Of a DNA stretch of 64,000 nucleotides, positions 24,274 to 32,595 are shown piece after piece. The notes below the pieces were generated by a model, which saw nothing but the letters and a program-made list of their open reading frames with translations, had not been told where the DNA came from and made no database searches. This DNA is from an uncultured Collinsella sp. (GTDB taxonomy: Bacteria > Actinomycetota > Coriobacteriia > Coriobacteriales > Coriobacteriaceae): assembly GCA_900541695.1 (NCBI GenBank), contig UQKL01000013.1:1-64000 (forward strand), read 5' to 3'. The translations under genes were made by a program, and so were the position numbers. Numbering within the stretch: the stretch's first letter is position 1; each line of letters begins with the position of its first letter.

Positions 24274-25050
24274 ATGTCTACGTTTTTGAATGCCAGCCCC
24301 ATCTTTGGGCCTGTTCGCAGCCGTCGCCTTGGCCTCTCGCTCGGCGTCAACATGATGCCGGCCAGCGGTAAGATCTGCACGTTCGACTGCATTTACTGCG
24401 AAAACGGCCTCAACGCCGAGCGCCCCTGCCATGAGCCGTACAACACAGCTGCCATGGTACTCGACACGCTCGAGGCAAAGCTGCGCGAGATGGCAGCCGA
24501 GGGCGAACTCCCCGATGTGATCACCTTCGCAGGCAACGGCGAGCCCACCGCCGCACCGGAGTTTCCGCAGGCCATTGCCGGCGCCGTCGCGCTGCGCGAC
24601 GAGCTTGCCCCAAACTCCAAGATCGCCGTGCTCTCCAACGGTACGCGCGCCGACCGCCCCGAGGTGCACGACGCGCTCATGATGGTCGACGACAACATTC
24701 TTAAGCTCGATACCGTCGACCCGGCATTTATCCAGCTGCTCGACCAGCCCGTTGGCCCCTACGATGTAGAGCACCAGATCGAAACGTTCGCGAGCTTTGA
24801 CGGTCACGTTATTATCCAAACGATGTTTTTGAGCGGCGAGTACCGGGGCAAGTCTCTCGATAACACCGGCGAGGAGTACGTCGGCCCTTGGCTCGCGGCG
24901 CTCGAGCGCATTCGCCCGCAGGAGACGACCATCTACACGGTGGCGCGCGAGACACCGGTCGCCGGCCTTGCCAAAGCAGCGCCCGAGGCACTCGACACGA
25001 TCGCCGCACGCGTGCGCGCCCTCGGCATCCCCTGCCAGGTGAGCTACTAG
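24274..25050 (+). CDS. Radical SAM protein
   Basis: About 258 residues. The cluster motif CTFDCIYCENG is near residue 36, followed by TFAGNGEPTAAPEF and the conserved SNGTRAD. The N-terminal FGPVRSRRLGLSLGVNMMP is the hallmark of a widespread group of short radical SAM proteins annotated only at family level. GAGGAG ends 9 bases before the ATG at 24274 and only 3 before an ATG at 24268, so the second is preferred. It has no SPASM domain. Function unknown; the context gives no help. Confidence 0.8.
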   Translation: MSTFLNASPIFGPVRSRRLGLSLGVNMMPASGKICTFDCIYCENGLNAERPCHEPYNTAAMVLDTLEAKLREMAAEGELPDVITFAGNGEPTAAPEFPQAIAGAVALRDELAPNSKIAVLSNGTRADRPEVHDALMMVDDNILKLDTVDPAFIQLLDQPVGPYDVEHQIETFASFDGHVIIQTMFLSGEYRGKSLDNTGEEYVGPWLAALERIRPQETTIYTVARETPVAGLAKAAPEALDTIAARVRALGIPCQVSY

Positions 25051-25091
25051 CAAAACCACGCAGCAGCCAGTGCCCGCCATCCCGCCCCATC

Positions 25092-25158
25092 AGTTGCGGT
25101 GATATAGTTCCTATTTGTGCTGTTAAACCGCTTAAATCGGAACTATATCACCGCAACT
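25092..25158. repeat. Dispersed hairpin, GTTGCGGTGATATAG family, copy 1
   Basis: Bases 25092-25111 and 25139-25158 are perfect 20-base inverted repeats around a 27-base loop. The outer part GTTGCGGTGATATAG is shared with copies at 32344 and 33566; the inner part differs but still pairs. It lies between the radical SAM gene and map. Confidence 0.75.
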
Positions 25159-25210
25159 TTTATAGACGCGTGGGTGGGCTATACTAGCTGCGGATGAAAG
25201 GAAGTTAGCC

Positions 25211-26098
25211 ATGTTTGACAAAGGACCCGTGCCCGGCCGCAACGACGCTTGCTGGTGCGGCAGCGGCAAAAAATATAAGAAATGCCATAGCACCTTCGAT
25301 GAGCGCCTCGAGCGCTTGTGGGAAGAGGGCTGGGAGGTTCTGCCCCGCACGCTCTACAAGACGCCCGCCGATATCGAGGGCATCAAGCGCTCGGCCGCCA
25401 TCAACGTGGGCGTGCTCGATTATGTGGGCGAGCATATCGCCGCAGGCATGACCACCAACCAGATCGACCAGATGATCTACGACTACACCGTCGAGCACGG
25501 CGGCACGCCGGCCGACCTCAACTACGAGGGCTACCCCAAGAGCGTATGCACCTCGATCAACGACGTCGTCTGCCACGGTATCCCTTGCGATGCGGATGTG
25601 CTGCACGAGGGCGACATCATCAACGTGGACTGCTCCACGATCTTGGACGGTTACTTTAGTGATTCGAGCCGCATGTTCTGCATCGGCGAGGTCTCGGCCG
25701 AGCGCCAGCGCCTGGTCGACGTCACCCGTGCCAGCGTGGAGGCGGGTCTGGCAGCCGTCAAGCCATGGCTACCGCTCTCCGTTATGGCCGAGGCCGTGCA
25801 AAAGACCGTCGAGGACGCCGGCTTTAGCGTGGTGCGTGAGTACGGCGGACACGGCATCGGTAAGGAGTTCCACGAGGACCCGTTTGTGGGCTTTACCACC
25901 GAGGCGCCCGACGTAGACACCATCATGGTGCCGGGCATGGTCTTTACCATCGAGCCCATGGTCAACGCCGGAGCGCCCGACATCAAGATCAGCAAGGGTG
26001 ACGGCTGGTGCGTGCGCACCAAGGACGGCAGCGATTCGGCCCAGTGCGAGGTACAGCTCGTGGTGACCGAGGACGGCTACGAGTTGCTGAGCTGGTAG
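25211..26098 (+). CDS. map: Methionine aminopeptidase with N-terminal SEC-C zinc motif
   Basis: 295 residues. The first 30 residues contain the SEC-C motif CWCGSGKKYKKCH, which binds zinc and is thought to dock the enzyme on the ribosome. The M24 peptidase domain has the metal ligands in VDCSTILDGYFSDSS, GGHGIGKEFHEDP, and TIEPM. It removes the initiator methionine from nascent proteins. GAAAGGAAG precedes the ATG. A strong terminator follows, so it is a single-gene transcript. This MetAP type with a SEC-C extension is common in Firmicutes and Coriobacteriia. Confidence 0.93.
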   Translation: MFDKGPVPGRNDACWCGSGKKYKKCHSTFDERLERLWEEGWEVLPRTLYKTPADIEGIKRSAAINVGVLDYVGEHIAAGMTTNQIDQMIYDYTVEHGGTPADLNYEGYPKSVCTSINDVVCHGIPCDADVLHEGDIINVDCSTILDGYFSDSSRMFCIGEVSAERQRLVDVTRASVEAGLAAVKPWLPLSVMAEAVQKTVEDAGFSVVREYGGHGIGKEFHEDPFVGFTTEAPDVDTIMVPGMVFTIEPMVNAGAPDIKISKGDGWCVRTKDGSDSAQCEVQLVVTEDGYELLSW

Positions 26099-26107
26099 CC
26101 GTGGATG

Positions 26108-26157
26108 CGCCGGGCTTCACGATGGATATGTTAACCATCGCGAAGCCCGGCGTTTTT
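26108..26157 (+). terminator. Intrinsic terminator of map
   Basis: CGCCGGGCTTC and GAAGCCCGGCG pair, extended by CGATGG/CCATCG with one bulge, and are followed by TTTTT at 26153-26157. Confidence 0.9.
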
Positions 26158-26171
26158 ATAGCGTTTTGCCT

Positions 26172-26212
26172 GATAAAACCTGCCAAAATAAACCTGTCCC
26201 TTTTTGGTAGGT
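26172..26212. repeat. Dispersed CTGTCCCTTTTTGG hairpin, copy 1
   Basis: AAAACCTGCCAAAA pairs with TTTTTGGTAGGT around the loop TAAACCTGTCCC. It lies in front of the GTG start of the dehydrogenase gene. Other copies are at 28242, 34361, 37927 (reverse) and 41084. Confidence 0.75.
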
Positions 26213-26231
26213 CGAGCGGAGAGGACTGCTT

Positions 26232-27167
26232 GTGAACATCCTGGTTTTGTTGCCCGTCAACGATCGTCACCGCGCGATCCTCGAGTCGAGCGCTCCGGGC
26301 GAGGACTTTATCTACACGAGCGCCGACGCCGCCACGCACGAGCAGGTCGCCGATGCCGACGTGATCCTGGGCAACATCGACCCTGACATGCTCACGGCAT
26401 GCGAGCATCTTCAGCTGTTGCAATTGCAGACCGCCGGCTATGACGACTACCTTGCTGCTGGCACCGTGCCGGCTGACGCCAAGCTGTCTTGCTCGATCGG
26501 CGCCTACGGTCAGGCCGTAAGCGAGCACATGTTTGCCATGGTGCTGTCAATGATGAAGCGCCTGCCCGGCTACCAGGACCTGCAGAGCGAGCATCGCTGG
26601 GAGGACTTGGGCCCGGTCACCTCGCTCAAAAATGCCAACGTGCTGGTGCTGGGCGCGGGCGATATCGGCGGCCACTTTGCCACGCTCTGCCGCAGCATGG
26701 GCGCACACGTCCGCGGCATCAAGCGCCATCCGCTCGTCTACCCCATTGTGTTTGAGGACATGGACGGCATGGATGCCCTGTCTGAGCGCCTGGCCGAGGC
26801 CGACATCGTCGCATCCTTTATGCCCAGCACACCCGAGACCCGCGGCCTGGCGAACGCCGAGTTCTTCGCCGCGATGAAACCGGGCACCTTCTTTGCCAAC
26901 GGCGGCCGTGGCGATCTTGTGGTTGCCGACGACTTGGTTGCCGCTCTGGAGTCGGGACATCTCGCCGGCGCCGCGGTCGACGTCACCGATCCCGAGCCCC
27001 TGCCCGCGACAAACCCGCTGTGGGACGCGCCCAACATGCTCATCACGCCGCACGTGTCCGGCTGGTTCCACCTAGCCGCCACGCTCAACAACGTCGTCGA
27101 CATCGCCGCGGAGAACCTGCGTCATCTGCAAGCCGGCGAGACGCTCCGCTGCTGGATCGAACACTAG
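26232..27167 (+). CDS. D-2-hydroxyacid dehydrogenase, NAD-dependent
   Basis: 311 residues starting from GTG. The NAD fold is GAGDIGGHFATLCRSMGAHV near residue 137. The catalytic Arg is in FANGGRGDLV, the Glu in VTDPEPLP and the His in ITPHVSGWF. It reduces a 2-oxoacid to a D-hydroxyacid; the exact substrate is unclear. GAGAGGA precedes the start codon. The gene seems to be alone: the map terminator is upstream and the next genes are on the other strand. Confidence 0.85.
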   Translation: MNILVLLPVNDRHRAILESSAPGEDFIYTSADAATHEQVADADVILGNIDPDMLTACEHLQLLQLQTAGYDDYLAAGTVPADAKLSCSIGAYGQAVSEHMFAMVLSMMKRLPGYQDLQSEHRWEDLGPVTSLKNANVLVLGAGDIGGHFATLCRSMGAHVRGIKRHPLVYPIVFEDMDGMDALSERLAEADIVASFMPSTPETRGLANAEFFAAMKPGTFFANGGRGDLVVADDLVAALESGHLAGAAVDVTDPEPLPATNPLWDAPNMLITPHVSGWFHLAATLNNVVDIAAENLRHLQAGETLRCWIEH

Positions 27168-27198
27168 GGTTCCGGCGTTCTACCTGCGGGGTCTAGAG

Positions 27199-27693
27199 CT
27201 ATTTGAGCGTTGCCAAGTAGTTTCTTGCGTTTTCGACGTTCATTGCTGCGACGGGCGCATGCGAACAGAGCTTGACATCGTTGGTGACCAGTAAATCTGC
27301 TTGGGAGCGCATCGCTGCCGCGATGATTAAATCGTCTTCGTAATCGCTATGGAGATTACGCTGCTTGCTCGCCATCCATATGTCACTCAGGTCGCAGGGT
27401 ACCGGCGTGGCAAGTTGCGACAGCACGCTAAGACAATCCCATGCAAGTGATGTCGCCGCCACGGCGGCATCTTGGGATAGTGAGCCATGCTCTCGCCGAT
27501 ACCATGCCTTATGTTCACTTGAAATCAAATAGAACAGGTCTTTGGACGATGTCGCCGCATACAGCAAATCCACCTGCGCCGTGCATGCATCGCGTAAAAA
27601 CTCAATCGCCACCGAACGACCACGTCGTGAGGGAATGAAGTAATCGAGCCACACGTTGGTGTCAACCAAGATGCGCTTTAGAGCCTCACTCAT
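27199..27693 (-). CDS. PIN-domain toxin
   Basis: 164 residues of the PIN ribonuclease fold. The acidic metal-binding residues are in VDTNVWLDYF, SDYEDDLIIAAA and LLVTNDVKL. The start overlaps the upstream antitoxin gene by 8 bases. PIN toxins of this sort cleave tRNA, rRNA or mRNA. A pair of PIN toxin and a RelB/DinJ-like antitoxin is a mixed but common type II combination. The stop lies 31 bases from that of the convergent dehydrogenase gene. Confidence 0.88.
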   Translation of the reverse strand: MSEALKRILVDTNVWLDYFIPSRRGRSVAIEFLRDACTAQVDLLYAATSSKDLFYLISSEHKAWYRREHGSLSQDAAVAATSLAWDCLSVLSQLATPVPCDLSDIWMASKQRNLHSDYEDDLIIAAAMRSQADLLVTNDVKLCSHAPVAAMNVENARNYLATLK

Positions 27694-28066
27694 AGAGCCA
27701 GCTCATCTCCTCGCCATAGCGATCCGCATATGCATTCCGTTTGAGCTCTTCGTCGTCCGATGGCTGAGCCCTGACCATATCGATTCCCGACTCACGGCAA
27801 GCGGCAGCGAACAGCTTCGATCCCTGATCCATGAGCTCGAGTTTACGTTTGGCGGCCTTTTCGCGCTCGCGCTGTTCCGCCCGGGCACGACTGGGCAGCA
27901 GGATATCCTCGAGCGCACCGGGGCGATCGGCCAGCGACGCTGCAAGCTGCCAGAGCGCTCGCACCGCTTGGCTCGGCGTCATACCGGCCCTGGAGAGAGC
28001 AGCGTCGCCGCTCCTTTTAAGATCGGCATCAAGACGTACGTTGATCTGAGCGGCTGTTGTGGTCAT
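27686..28066 (-). CDS. RelB/DinJ-type antitoxin
   Basis: 126 residues. The N-terminus INVRLDADLKRSGDAALSRAGMTPSQAVRALW is the ribbon-helix-helix DNA-binding and dimer domain of RelB/DinJ antitoxins. The rest is charged and ends in YGEEMSWLYE, the probable toxin-binding tail. TTAAGGAGGGG precedes the ATG. It should neutralise the PIN toxin and repress the shared promoter just upstream. Confidence 0.85.
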   Translation of the reverse strand: MTTTAAQINVRLDADLKRSGDAALSRAGMTPSQAVRALWQLAASLADRPGALEDILLPSRARAEQREREKAAKRKLELMDQGSKLFAAACRESGIDMVRAQPSDDEELKRNAYADRYGEEMSWLYE

Positions 28067-28091
28067 GACCCCTCCTTAATACTTCAGAATT

Positions 28092-28120
28092 ATCATAAAA
28101 CACTATGGTAGATACGTAAA
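28092..28120 (-). promoter_or_regulatory. Promoter of the PIN/RelB-type operon
   Basis: On the minus strand TTTACG (28115-28120) and TATGAT (28092-28097) are 17 bases apart, about 25 bases before the antitoxin start. The surrounding AT-rich stretch is the likely antitoxin operator. Confidence 0.55.
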
Positions 28121-28161
28121 GCATGTATAGCAATAAATTAGTATTAGCCGTGCTCCGTGCA

Positions 28162-28197
28162 CAAAAAGCCGCCGAGGCACATTGCACCTCGGCGGCT
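28162..28197 (-). terminator. Intrinsic terminator of the M18 aminopeptidase gene
   Basis: AGCCGCCGAGG (28167-28177) pairs with CCTCGGCGGCT (28187-28197). On the minus strand the hairpin is followed by TTTTTG, which fits termination of the transcript coming from 28285. Confidence 0.8.
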
Positions 28198-28241
28198 ACG
28201 CATCACCAATCTAGTTCGGTTTCATCCTTTGCATTTGCCCA

Positions 28242-28286
28242 GATAAAACCTGGCAAAATAAACCTGTCCCTTTTTGGCAGGTTTTT
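28242..28286. repeat. Dispersed CTGTCCCTTTTTGG hairpin, copy 2
   Basis: Same element as at 26172, here with GATAAAACCTGGCAAAA as left arm (one arm change that weakens pairing) and TTTTTGGCAGGTTTTT as right arm. It touches the stop codon of the M18 gene, so the gene ends inside the repeat. Confidence 0.75.
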
Positions 28287-29670
28287 AGAGCTCCACGCTT
28301 TCGGCGCCGTTGATGGTTAGGTTTCGCTCGTAGAAGGCGGTGAGGGCACGGATGGCGTACATCACGTCGCGCACGCCGCCGGTCTCGTAGCTCGAGTGCA
28401 TGGCCAGCTGCGGCAGGCCCACGTCCACGGCGTGCATGCTCGCCTGCATGTTCGACAGGTTACCGAGCGTGGAGCCACCCGCCATATCGCTCTTGTTGGC
28501 GAAGGCCTGCGTGGGCACGTCGGCGTCATCGCAAATAGCCTGGAACACCGCGCGGCTAAAGGCATCGGTGCAGTAGTGCTGGTTGGCGGCTTCCTTGATG
28601 ACGATGCCGCCGTTGAGTACAACCTGATTGCGGGCATCGCACTTCTCGGCGTGGTTGGGGTGCACGGCATGTGCATTGTCGCAGCTTACAAGCATCGAGG
28701 CGGCAAGGGCGCGATGGTACGACTCGTCGTCAAAGCCCAGCGATCCGTTAATGCGGCGCAGCGCGTCGGCCAAGAACGTCGACATGGCGCCCTGCTTGGT
28801 CTCGGAGCCAACCTCCTCATTATCAAAGCAGCAGAAGACCGAGACATCGTGCGCGTTCTCGGCGCCCAAAAATGCCTGTAGCGAGGTATAGGCGCAGGCC
28901 AGGTCGTCAAGCTTGGGCGTCGAGATAAACTCGTCGGCCCAGCCCCAAATGCGCGCATCCTGACGATTGACCAGGAACAGATCGCGGCCCAAAATTTGTT
29001 CGGGCTCAACATCCAGCTCTTCGGCGATCAGGGCATCAAAGTCGCCCTGCTTAAGCTCGCCGGCACTGATGAGCGGGCACAGGTCGACAGCTCGGTTGGG
29101 AGCAAAGCCCTCGTTGACGCCACGGTTCATATGGATAGCAAGGCTCGGGATAATAGCGACCTCGCGCTCGGTGGCAAGCAGGCGGCTCTCAATACGGTCG
29201 CCCTCGCGCACCAGCACGCGGCCCGCGAGCGCCAGCGGGCGATCGAACCAGGTGTAGTCAATCATGCCGCCGTAGGCCTCGGTGTTCAGGCGCAGCGTCT
29301 CGCCCGCGCCGTCGAGCTCGGGCACGGCCTTAACCTTAAACGTCGGCGAGTCGCTGTGCGACGCCGTCAGCTGAAAATGATAGTCGCCGGCAACGCCGTC
29401 CTCGCCCCACGTCGCGGCCAGGTCCTCGCCCACCTTAAAGGCGATGACACTCGAGGTATTGCGCTGCGTGTAATAACGCCCGCCCGGCTCGATATCCCAT
29501 GCCGCGTTCTCGGGCAGGTAGGTAAAGCCCGCCTCGTCGAGCTCGGCCATAATGGTCGCCGCCGTATGGAACATGCTGGGGCATGCCTCGATAAAGTCGA
29601 TGAGGTCGTTGGCGGCCTCGATATCGTCGGCAGTCACGTGCACGCGCTCGGGCGTTTCCTGATCCGTCAT
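28285..29670 (-). CDS. apeB: M18 family aminopeptidase
   Basis: About 461 residues. Zinc-site regions are visible: ASHSDSPTFKVK near residue 90, CFDNEEVGSETKQGA, and near the end the histidine in QLAMHSSYETGG. SCDNAHAVHPNHAEK is a family signature. These dodecameric enzymes release N-terminal, often acidic, residues from cytoplasmic peptides. AAAGGGGAGAGC precedes the ATG at 29670; the frame continues upstream to 29781 without a better start. The stop codon abuts a dispersed hairpin repeat. The symbol is used for the family, not as proof of orthology. Confidence 0.9.
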   Translation of the reverse strand: MTDQETPERVHVTADDIEAANDLIDFIEACPSMFHTAATIMAELDEAGFTYLPENAAWDIEPGGRYYTQRNTSSVIAFKVGEDLAATWGEDGVAGDYHFQLTASHSDSPTFKVKAVPELDGAGETLRLNTEAYGGMIDYTWFDRPLALAGRVLVREGDRIESRLLATEREVAIIPSLAIHMNRGVNEGFAPNRAVDLCPLISAGELKQGDFDALIAEELDVEPEQILGRDLFLVNRQDARIWGWADEFISTPKLDDLACAYTSLQAFLGAENAHDVSVFCCFDNEEVGSETKQGAMSTFLADALRRINGSLGFDDESYHRALAASMLVSCDNAHAVHPNHAEKCDARNQVVLNGGIVIKEAANQHYCTDAFSRAVFQAICDDADVPTQAFANKSDMAGGSTLGNLSNMQASMHAVDVGLPQLAMHSSYETGGVRDVMYAIRALTAFYERNLTINGAESVEL

Positions 29671-29831
29671 GCTCTCCCCTTTCGCTGGGTTGATGGTCCC
29701 CTCCAGCATACCCCGCCGCGCCAGCGCCGCGCCTTTCATTCCATGTTTAATCCCACGCCGCTCGCCAAGTTGAGCCATCATGCCCGTGCACCTTTTGCGA
29801 CAATTACGCTAACAGGACGAGAGGAGCCGTC

Positions 29832-30917
29832 ATGAAGCCACGTAACATTGCCATCGTCTGCGGTGTTGCAGGAACCGCCGTCGGCATCGCCATTGCCGCC
29901 GGTATCGTTTATCACAAACAAATCAAGTCCGCCACGTCGCTCAAACGCTTGACCGGCTACGCGGATGGCCATGACCTGTACGCAATCGACATCGCCTATG
30001 ACTACGATCTCGATCGCATCATCTCCGCTGGCGTGCGCGACGACCAGGCCTACATCGATGCTGTGGTGGCGCAGGTGTTGCCCGGCGTGCCGGCACATGT
30101 CCAGGCGCCCCAGTTTGCCTGCAGCGCCTTTGCCGCCGTAGATGCCGAAGGCCGCGTGCGCACCGGTCGCAATTACGACTTTAAGGACGACACCTCGGCG
30201 CTGCTGGTGCGCAATCACCCGCGCGACGGCTATGCCTCCATCGGCTTTGCGGCTCTCAATAACCTGGGCGATAACACTCCGCTTGACTCCGTCGCCGGAC
30301 GTGCCGCCGCACTCATGGGCCCGTTTGCCCAGCTCGACGGTGTTAACGAATGCGGCGTGTCCATTGCCGTACTCACCCTGGATTCCAAACCCTGTGATCA
30401 GGATACGCAGCGCCCCGTCATCAATACCTCACTCGCCATCCGCCTGGCGCTCGACCGTGCCGCCACCACGCAAGAAGCTGTCGACCTGCTTTCCGCCTAC
30501 GACATGCACGCCATGGCAGGACGCGATTACCACTTCTTTATCAACGACGCCGCCGGTGACGCGCGGGTGGTGGAGTGGGATCCGCGCGATCCGGACCGCG
30601 CTTTCAAGGCGACTCCTGTACGCCAGGTCACGAACTTCTACGCCTGCTATGGTGACGAAGTGCTGCCCAACCAAAAGAATGGCGAGCTGGGCCATGGTAA
30701 AGAGCGCGCCGTCGCAATCGCCGATGTCCTTGACGCCCATGTCGGTGCCCAGGACGAGGCAGTCGCTTGGAAGGCCCTACGCGCTGCGGCGCAAGAGCCC
30801 AATCCGGAAGACATCACCAGCAACACGCAATGGTCGGTCGTCTTTGACAATACCGAACCCGCTGCCGTCATCACGCTGCGCCGCCACTGGGGCGACATCG
30901 ACGCCTTTGTGCTGTAA
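29832..30917 (+). CDS. Linear amide C-N hydrolase, choloylglycine-hydrolase family, membrane anchored
   Basis: 361 residues. Residues 5-28 form one hydrophobic segment (IAIVCGVAGTAVGIAIAAGIVY), a likely membrane anchor with the enzyme outside. The catalytic cysteine is probably in PQFACSAFAAV near residue 96, followed by TGRNYDF, the usual Ntn-hydrolase context in this family. In bile-salt hydrolases the nucleophile is residue 2 after methionine removal; here it is internal, so processing near residue 95 would be needed, as in acyltransferase/NAAA-like members. Gut Actinobacteria use relatives to deconjugate bile salts or N-acyl amides; the substrate here is open. AGGACGAGAGGAG precedes the ATG. 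Confidence 0.8.
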   Translation: MKPRNIAIVCGVAGTAVGIAIAAGIVYHKQIKSATSLKRLTGYADGHDLYAIDIAYDYDLDRIISAGVRDDQAYIDAVVAQVLPGVPAHVQAPQFACSAFAAVDAEGRVRTGRNYDFKDDTSALLVRNHPRDGYASIGFAALNNLGDNTPLDSVAGRAAALMGPFAQLDGVNECGVSIAVLTLDSKPCDQDTQRPVINTSLAIRLALDRAATTQEAVDLLSAYDMHAMAGRDYHFFINDAAGDARVVEWDPRDPDRAFKATPVRQVTNFYACYGDEVLPNQKNGELGHGKERAVAIADVLDAHVGAQDEAVAWKALRAAAQEPNPEDITSNTQWSVVFDNTEPAAVITLRRHWGDIDAFVL

Positions 30918-30986
30918 GGAGCTGGCGCCGTCGTCCTTACGCTCGCCTGACGTTGCTTACATTTCTATACATTTGAGCTAACACGT

Positions 30987-31019
30987 TTTACCCCCGCATC
31001 AACAGTGTGCGGGGGTAAA
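30987..31019. terminator. Hairpin between hydrolase and pfkA genes
   Basis: TTTACCCCCGCA (30987-30998) pairs perfectly with TGCGGGGGTAAA (31008-31019). Flanking AT-rich sequence is short; it probably ends the upstream transcript and may also shape the pfkA leader. Confidence 0.65.
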
Positions 31020-31057
31020 CTTATGCGCATGTTATAACTTGCCCGGAAGGATTCACC

Positions 31058-32137
31058 ATGCTTAGAATCGGTCTTCTTACTAGTGGCGGCGACTGCCAGG
31101 CGCTCAACGCCACCATGCGCGGCATCGTCAAAACGCTTATGACCAATAGCGAAGAGCCTATCGAGATCTATGGTTTTGAGGACGGCTACCAGGGCCTTAT
31201 CTACAGCAGGTTCCGCGTCATGACGCCCGCCGATTTTAGCGGCATCCTCACCCGCGGCGGCACCATTTTGGGCACGAGCCGCACGCCGTTCAAGCGCCTG
31301 AACATTCCCGAGGCCGACGGCGTCGAGAAGGTGCCCGCGATGGTCCACACCTATCACAAGTTGCAGCTCGACTGCCTGTTTATGCTGGGCGGTAACGGAT
31401 CCACCAAGACTGCCAACCGCTTGCGCGAAGAGGGCCTCAACGTTATCGCCCTGCCCAAGACCATCGATAACGACACCTGGGGCACCGAGATGACCTTTGG
31501 CTTTACGAGCGCCATCGACGTCGCAACCAAGTGCATCGACGACATCCACACCACCGCTTCGAGCCATGGGCGCGTATTCGTTATCGAGATCATGGGACAC
31601 AAGGTTGGCTGGATCCCGCTGTATGCCGGCGTCGCGGGCGGCGCGGACGTCATCCTGATTCCCGAGATCCCCTACGACATGGACCAGGTCATCAAGACCA
31701 TCGAGCATCGCATGGAAACCGGCAGCCGCTTTACCATCGTGGCCGTCGCCGAGGGCGCCATCTCCAAGGAGGACGCGGCGCTGCCCAAGAAGGAGTACAA
31801 GAAGAAGCTCGCCGAGCGCACGAGCCCGTCAATCGTGTACGACATCGCCAAGGAGATCGAGGCCAAGACCGGTCGCGAGACCCGCGTCGCCATCCCCGGC
31901 CACACGCAGCGCGGCGGTCAGCCCGACGCCCAGGACCGCATCTTTGCGACTCAGTGCGGCGTCGAGGCAGCGCTCGGCTGCCTGCGCGGCGAGTTTGGCT
32001 ACATGATTGCCCTGCGCGACGGCAAGATGTGCCACATGCCGCTCGAGGATGTCGCCGGCAAGCTCAAGTTTGTCGACCCCCAGAGTGATCTGGTGCGCGA
32101 GGCCAAGGCGCTGGGCATCAGCTTCGGCGACGAATAG
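31058..32137 (+). CDS. pfkA: 6-phosphofructokinase
   Basis: 359 residues. It phosphorylates fructose 6-phosphate in glycolysis. The N-terminal LTSGGDCQALNA and the FMLGGNGSTKTA and LPKTIDNDTWGTEMTFGF motifs are clear. In the phosphoryl-donor site there is glycine (GGNGS) as in ATP enzymes, but the later position has lysine (PKTIDND) as in pyrophosphate-dependent enzymes. This mix is known from actinobacterial PFKs with either donor, so the donor cannot be read from the sequence. CCGGAAGGA precedes the ATG. A conserved 3' hairpin begins 24 bases after the stop. Confidence 0.92.
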   Translation: MLRIGLLTSGGDCQALNATMRGIVKTLMTNSEEPIEIYGFEDGYQGLIYSRFRVMTPADFSGILTRGGTILGTSRTPFKRLNIPEADGVEKVPAMVHTYHKLQLDCLFMLGGNGSTKTANRLREEGLNVIALPKTIDNDTWGTEMTFGFTSAIDVATKCIDDIHTTASSHGRVFVIEIMGHKVGWIPLYAGVAGGADVILIPEIPYDMDQVIKTIEHRMETGSRFTIVAVAEGAISKEDAALPKKEYKKKLAERTSPSIVYDIAKEIEAKTGRETRVAIPGHTQRGGQPDAQDRIFATQCGVEAALGCLRGEFGYMIALRDGKMCHMPLEDVAGKLKFVDPQSDLVREAKALGISFGDE

Positions 32138-32160
32138 CCTCGGCTGGAACCGCCCCCATC

Positions 32161-32281
32161 GGAGCCCCCAGGGCTTACCTCCCAAATCGTCCTCGGACAT
32201 GTCAGGACCCCGCCGTGCGCTTCGCGCGGCGGGGTCCTTCCGTCCTGCGGAAAGATTTGGGAGGTAAGCCCTGGGGCCTCC
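32161..32281 (+). ncRNA. Conserved 3'-UTR hairpin motif after pfkA
   Basis: Outer arms 32161-32188 and 32254-32281 pair, apart from one base. The internal loop reads GTCCTCGGACATG on one side and GTCCTGCGGAAA on the other, followed inside by GGACCCCGCCG (32205) pairing with CGGCGGGGTCC. The same loop, with different but paired stems, occurs after asd, thrB and the glycyl-radical subunit gene. It lies 24 bases after the stop and lacks a T-run. Confidence 0.75.
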
Positions 32282-32343
32282 TGCGGTAACTAGGGAGGCC
32301 GAGGCTATTCGTCTTCTTGCTGCGGATGCCTGACCTGAAATTC

Positions 32344-32410
32344 AGTTGCGGTGAAATAGTTCCTGCTTAGTCCGCAAATGGCTGAATTTAGGAACTACTC
32401 CACCGCAATT
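32344..32410. repeat. Dispersed hairpin, GTTGCGGTGATATAG family, copy 2
   Basis: Arms 32344-32363 and 32391-32410 pair with three mismatches around a 27-base loop. The length and the outer sequence match copy 1 at 25092. It is the most decayed copy and lies upstream of the membrane XRE gene. Confidence 0.65.
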
Positions 32411-32479
32411 TACTGAGTGGGAGCTCTTGGCTGCTACTTGCATTGACATTTGTCCTAAAATGGCTGGTCGTTAGGGGTT

Positions 32480-32545
32480 GCTACCGGTAGTTGCGGTAGG
32501 GTTTGAGCAGATTCTAACTAGAAATGGTGGTCGCTACCGGTTGTT
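32480..32545. promoter_or_regulatory. Repeated GCTACCGGT.GTT sites upstream of the XRE gene
   Basis: GCTACCGGTAGTT (32480-32492, containing the palindrome CTACCGGTAG) and GCTACCGGTTGTT (32533-32545) are 53 bases apart, about five helical turns, 50-100 bases before the regulator start. They are candidate autoregulatory operators. Confidence 0.4.
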
Positions 32546-32595
32546 CTCGGCATACTCGGCTCATTCGATTCGACCATCAAACGAAAGGAACCACC

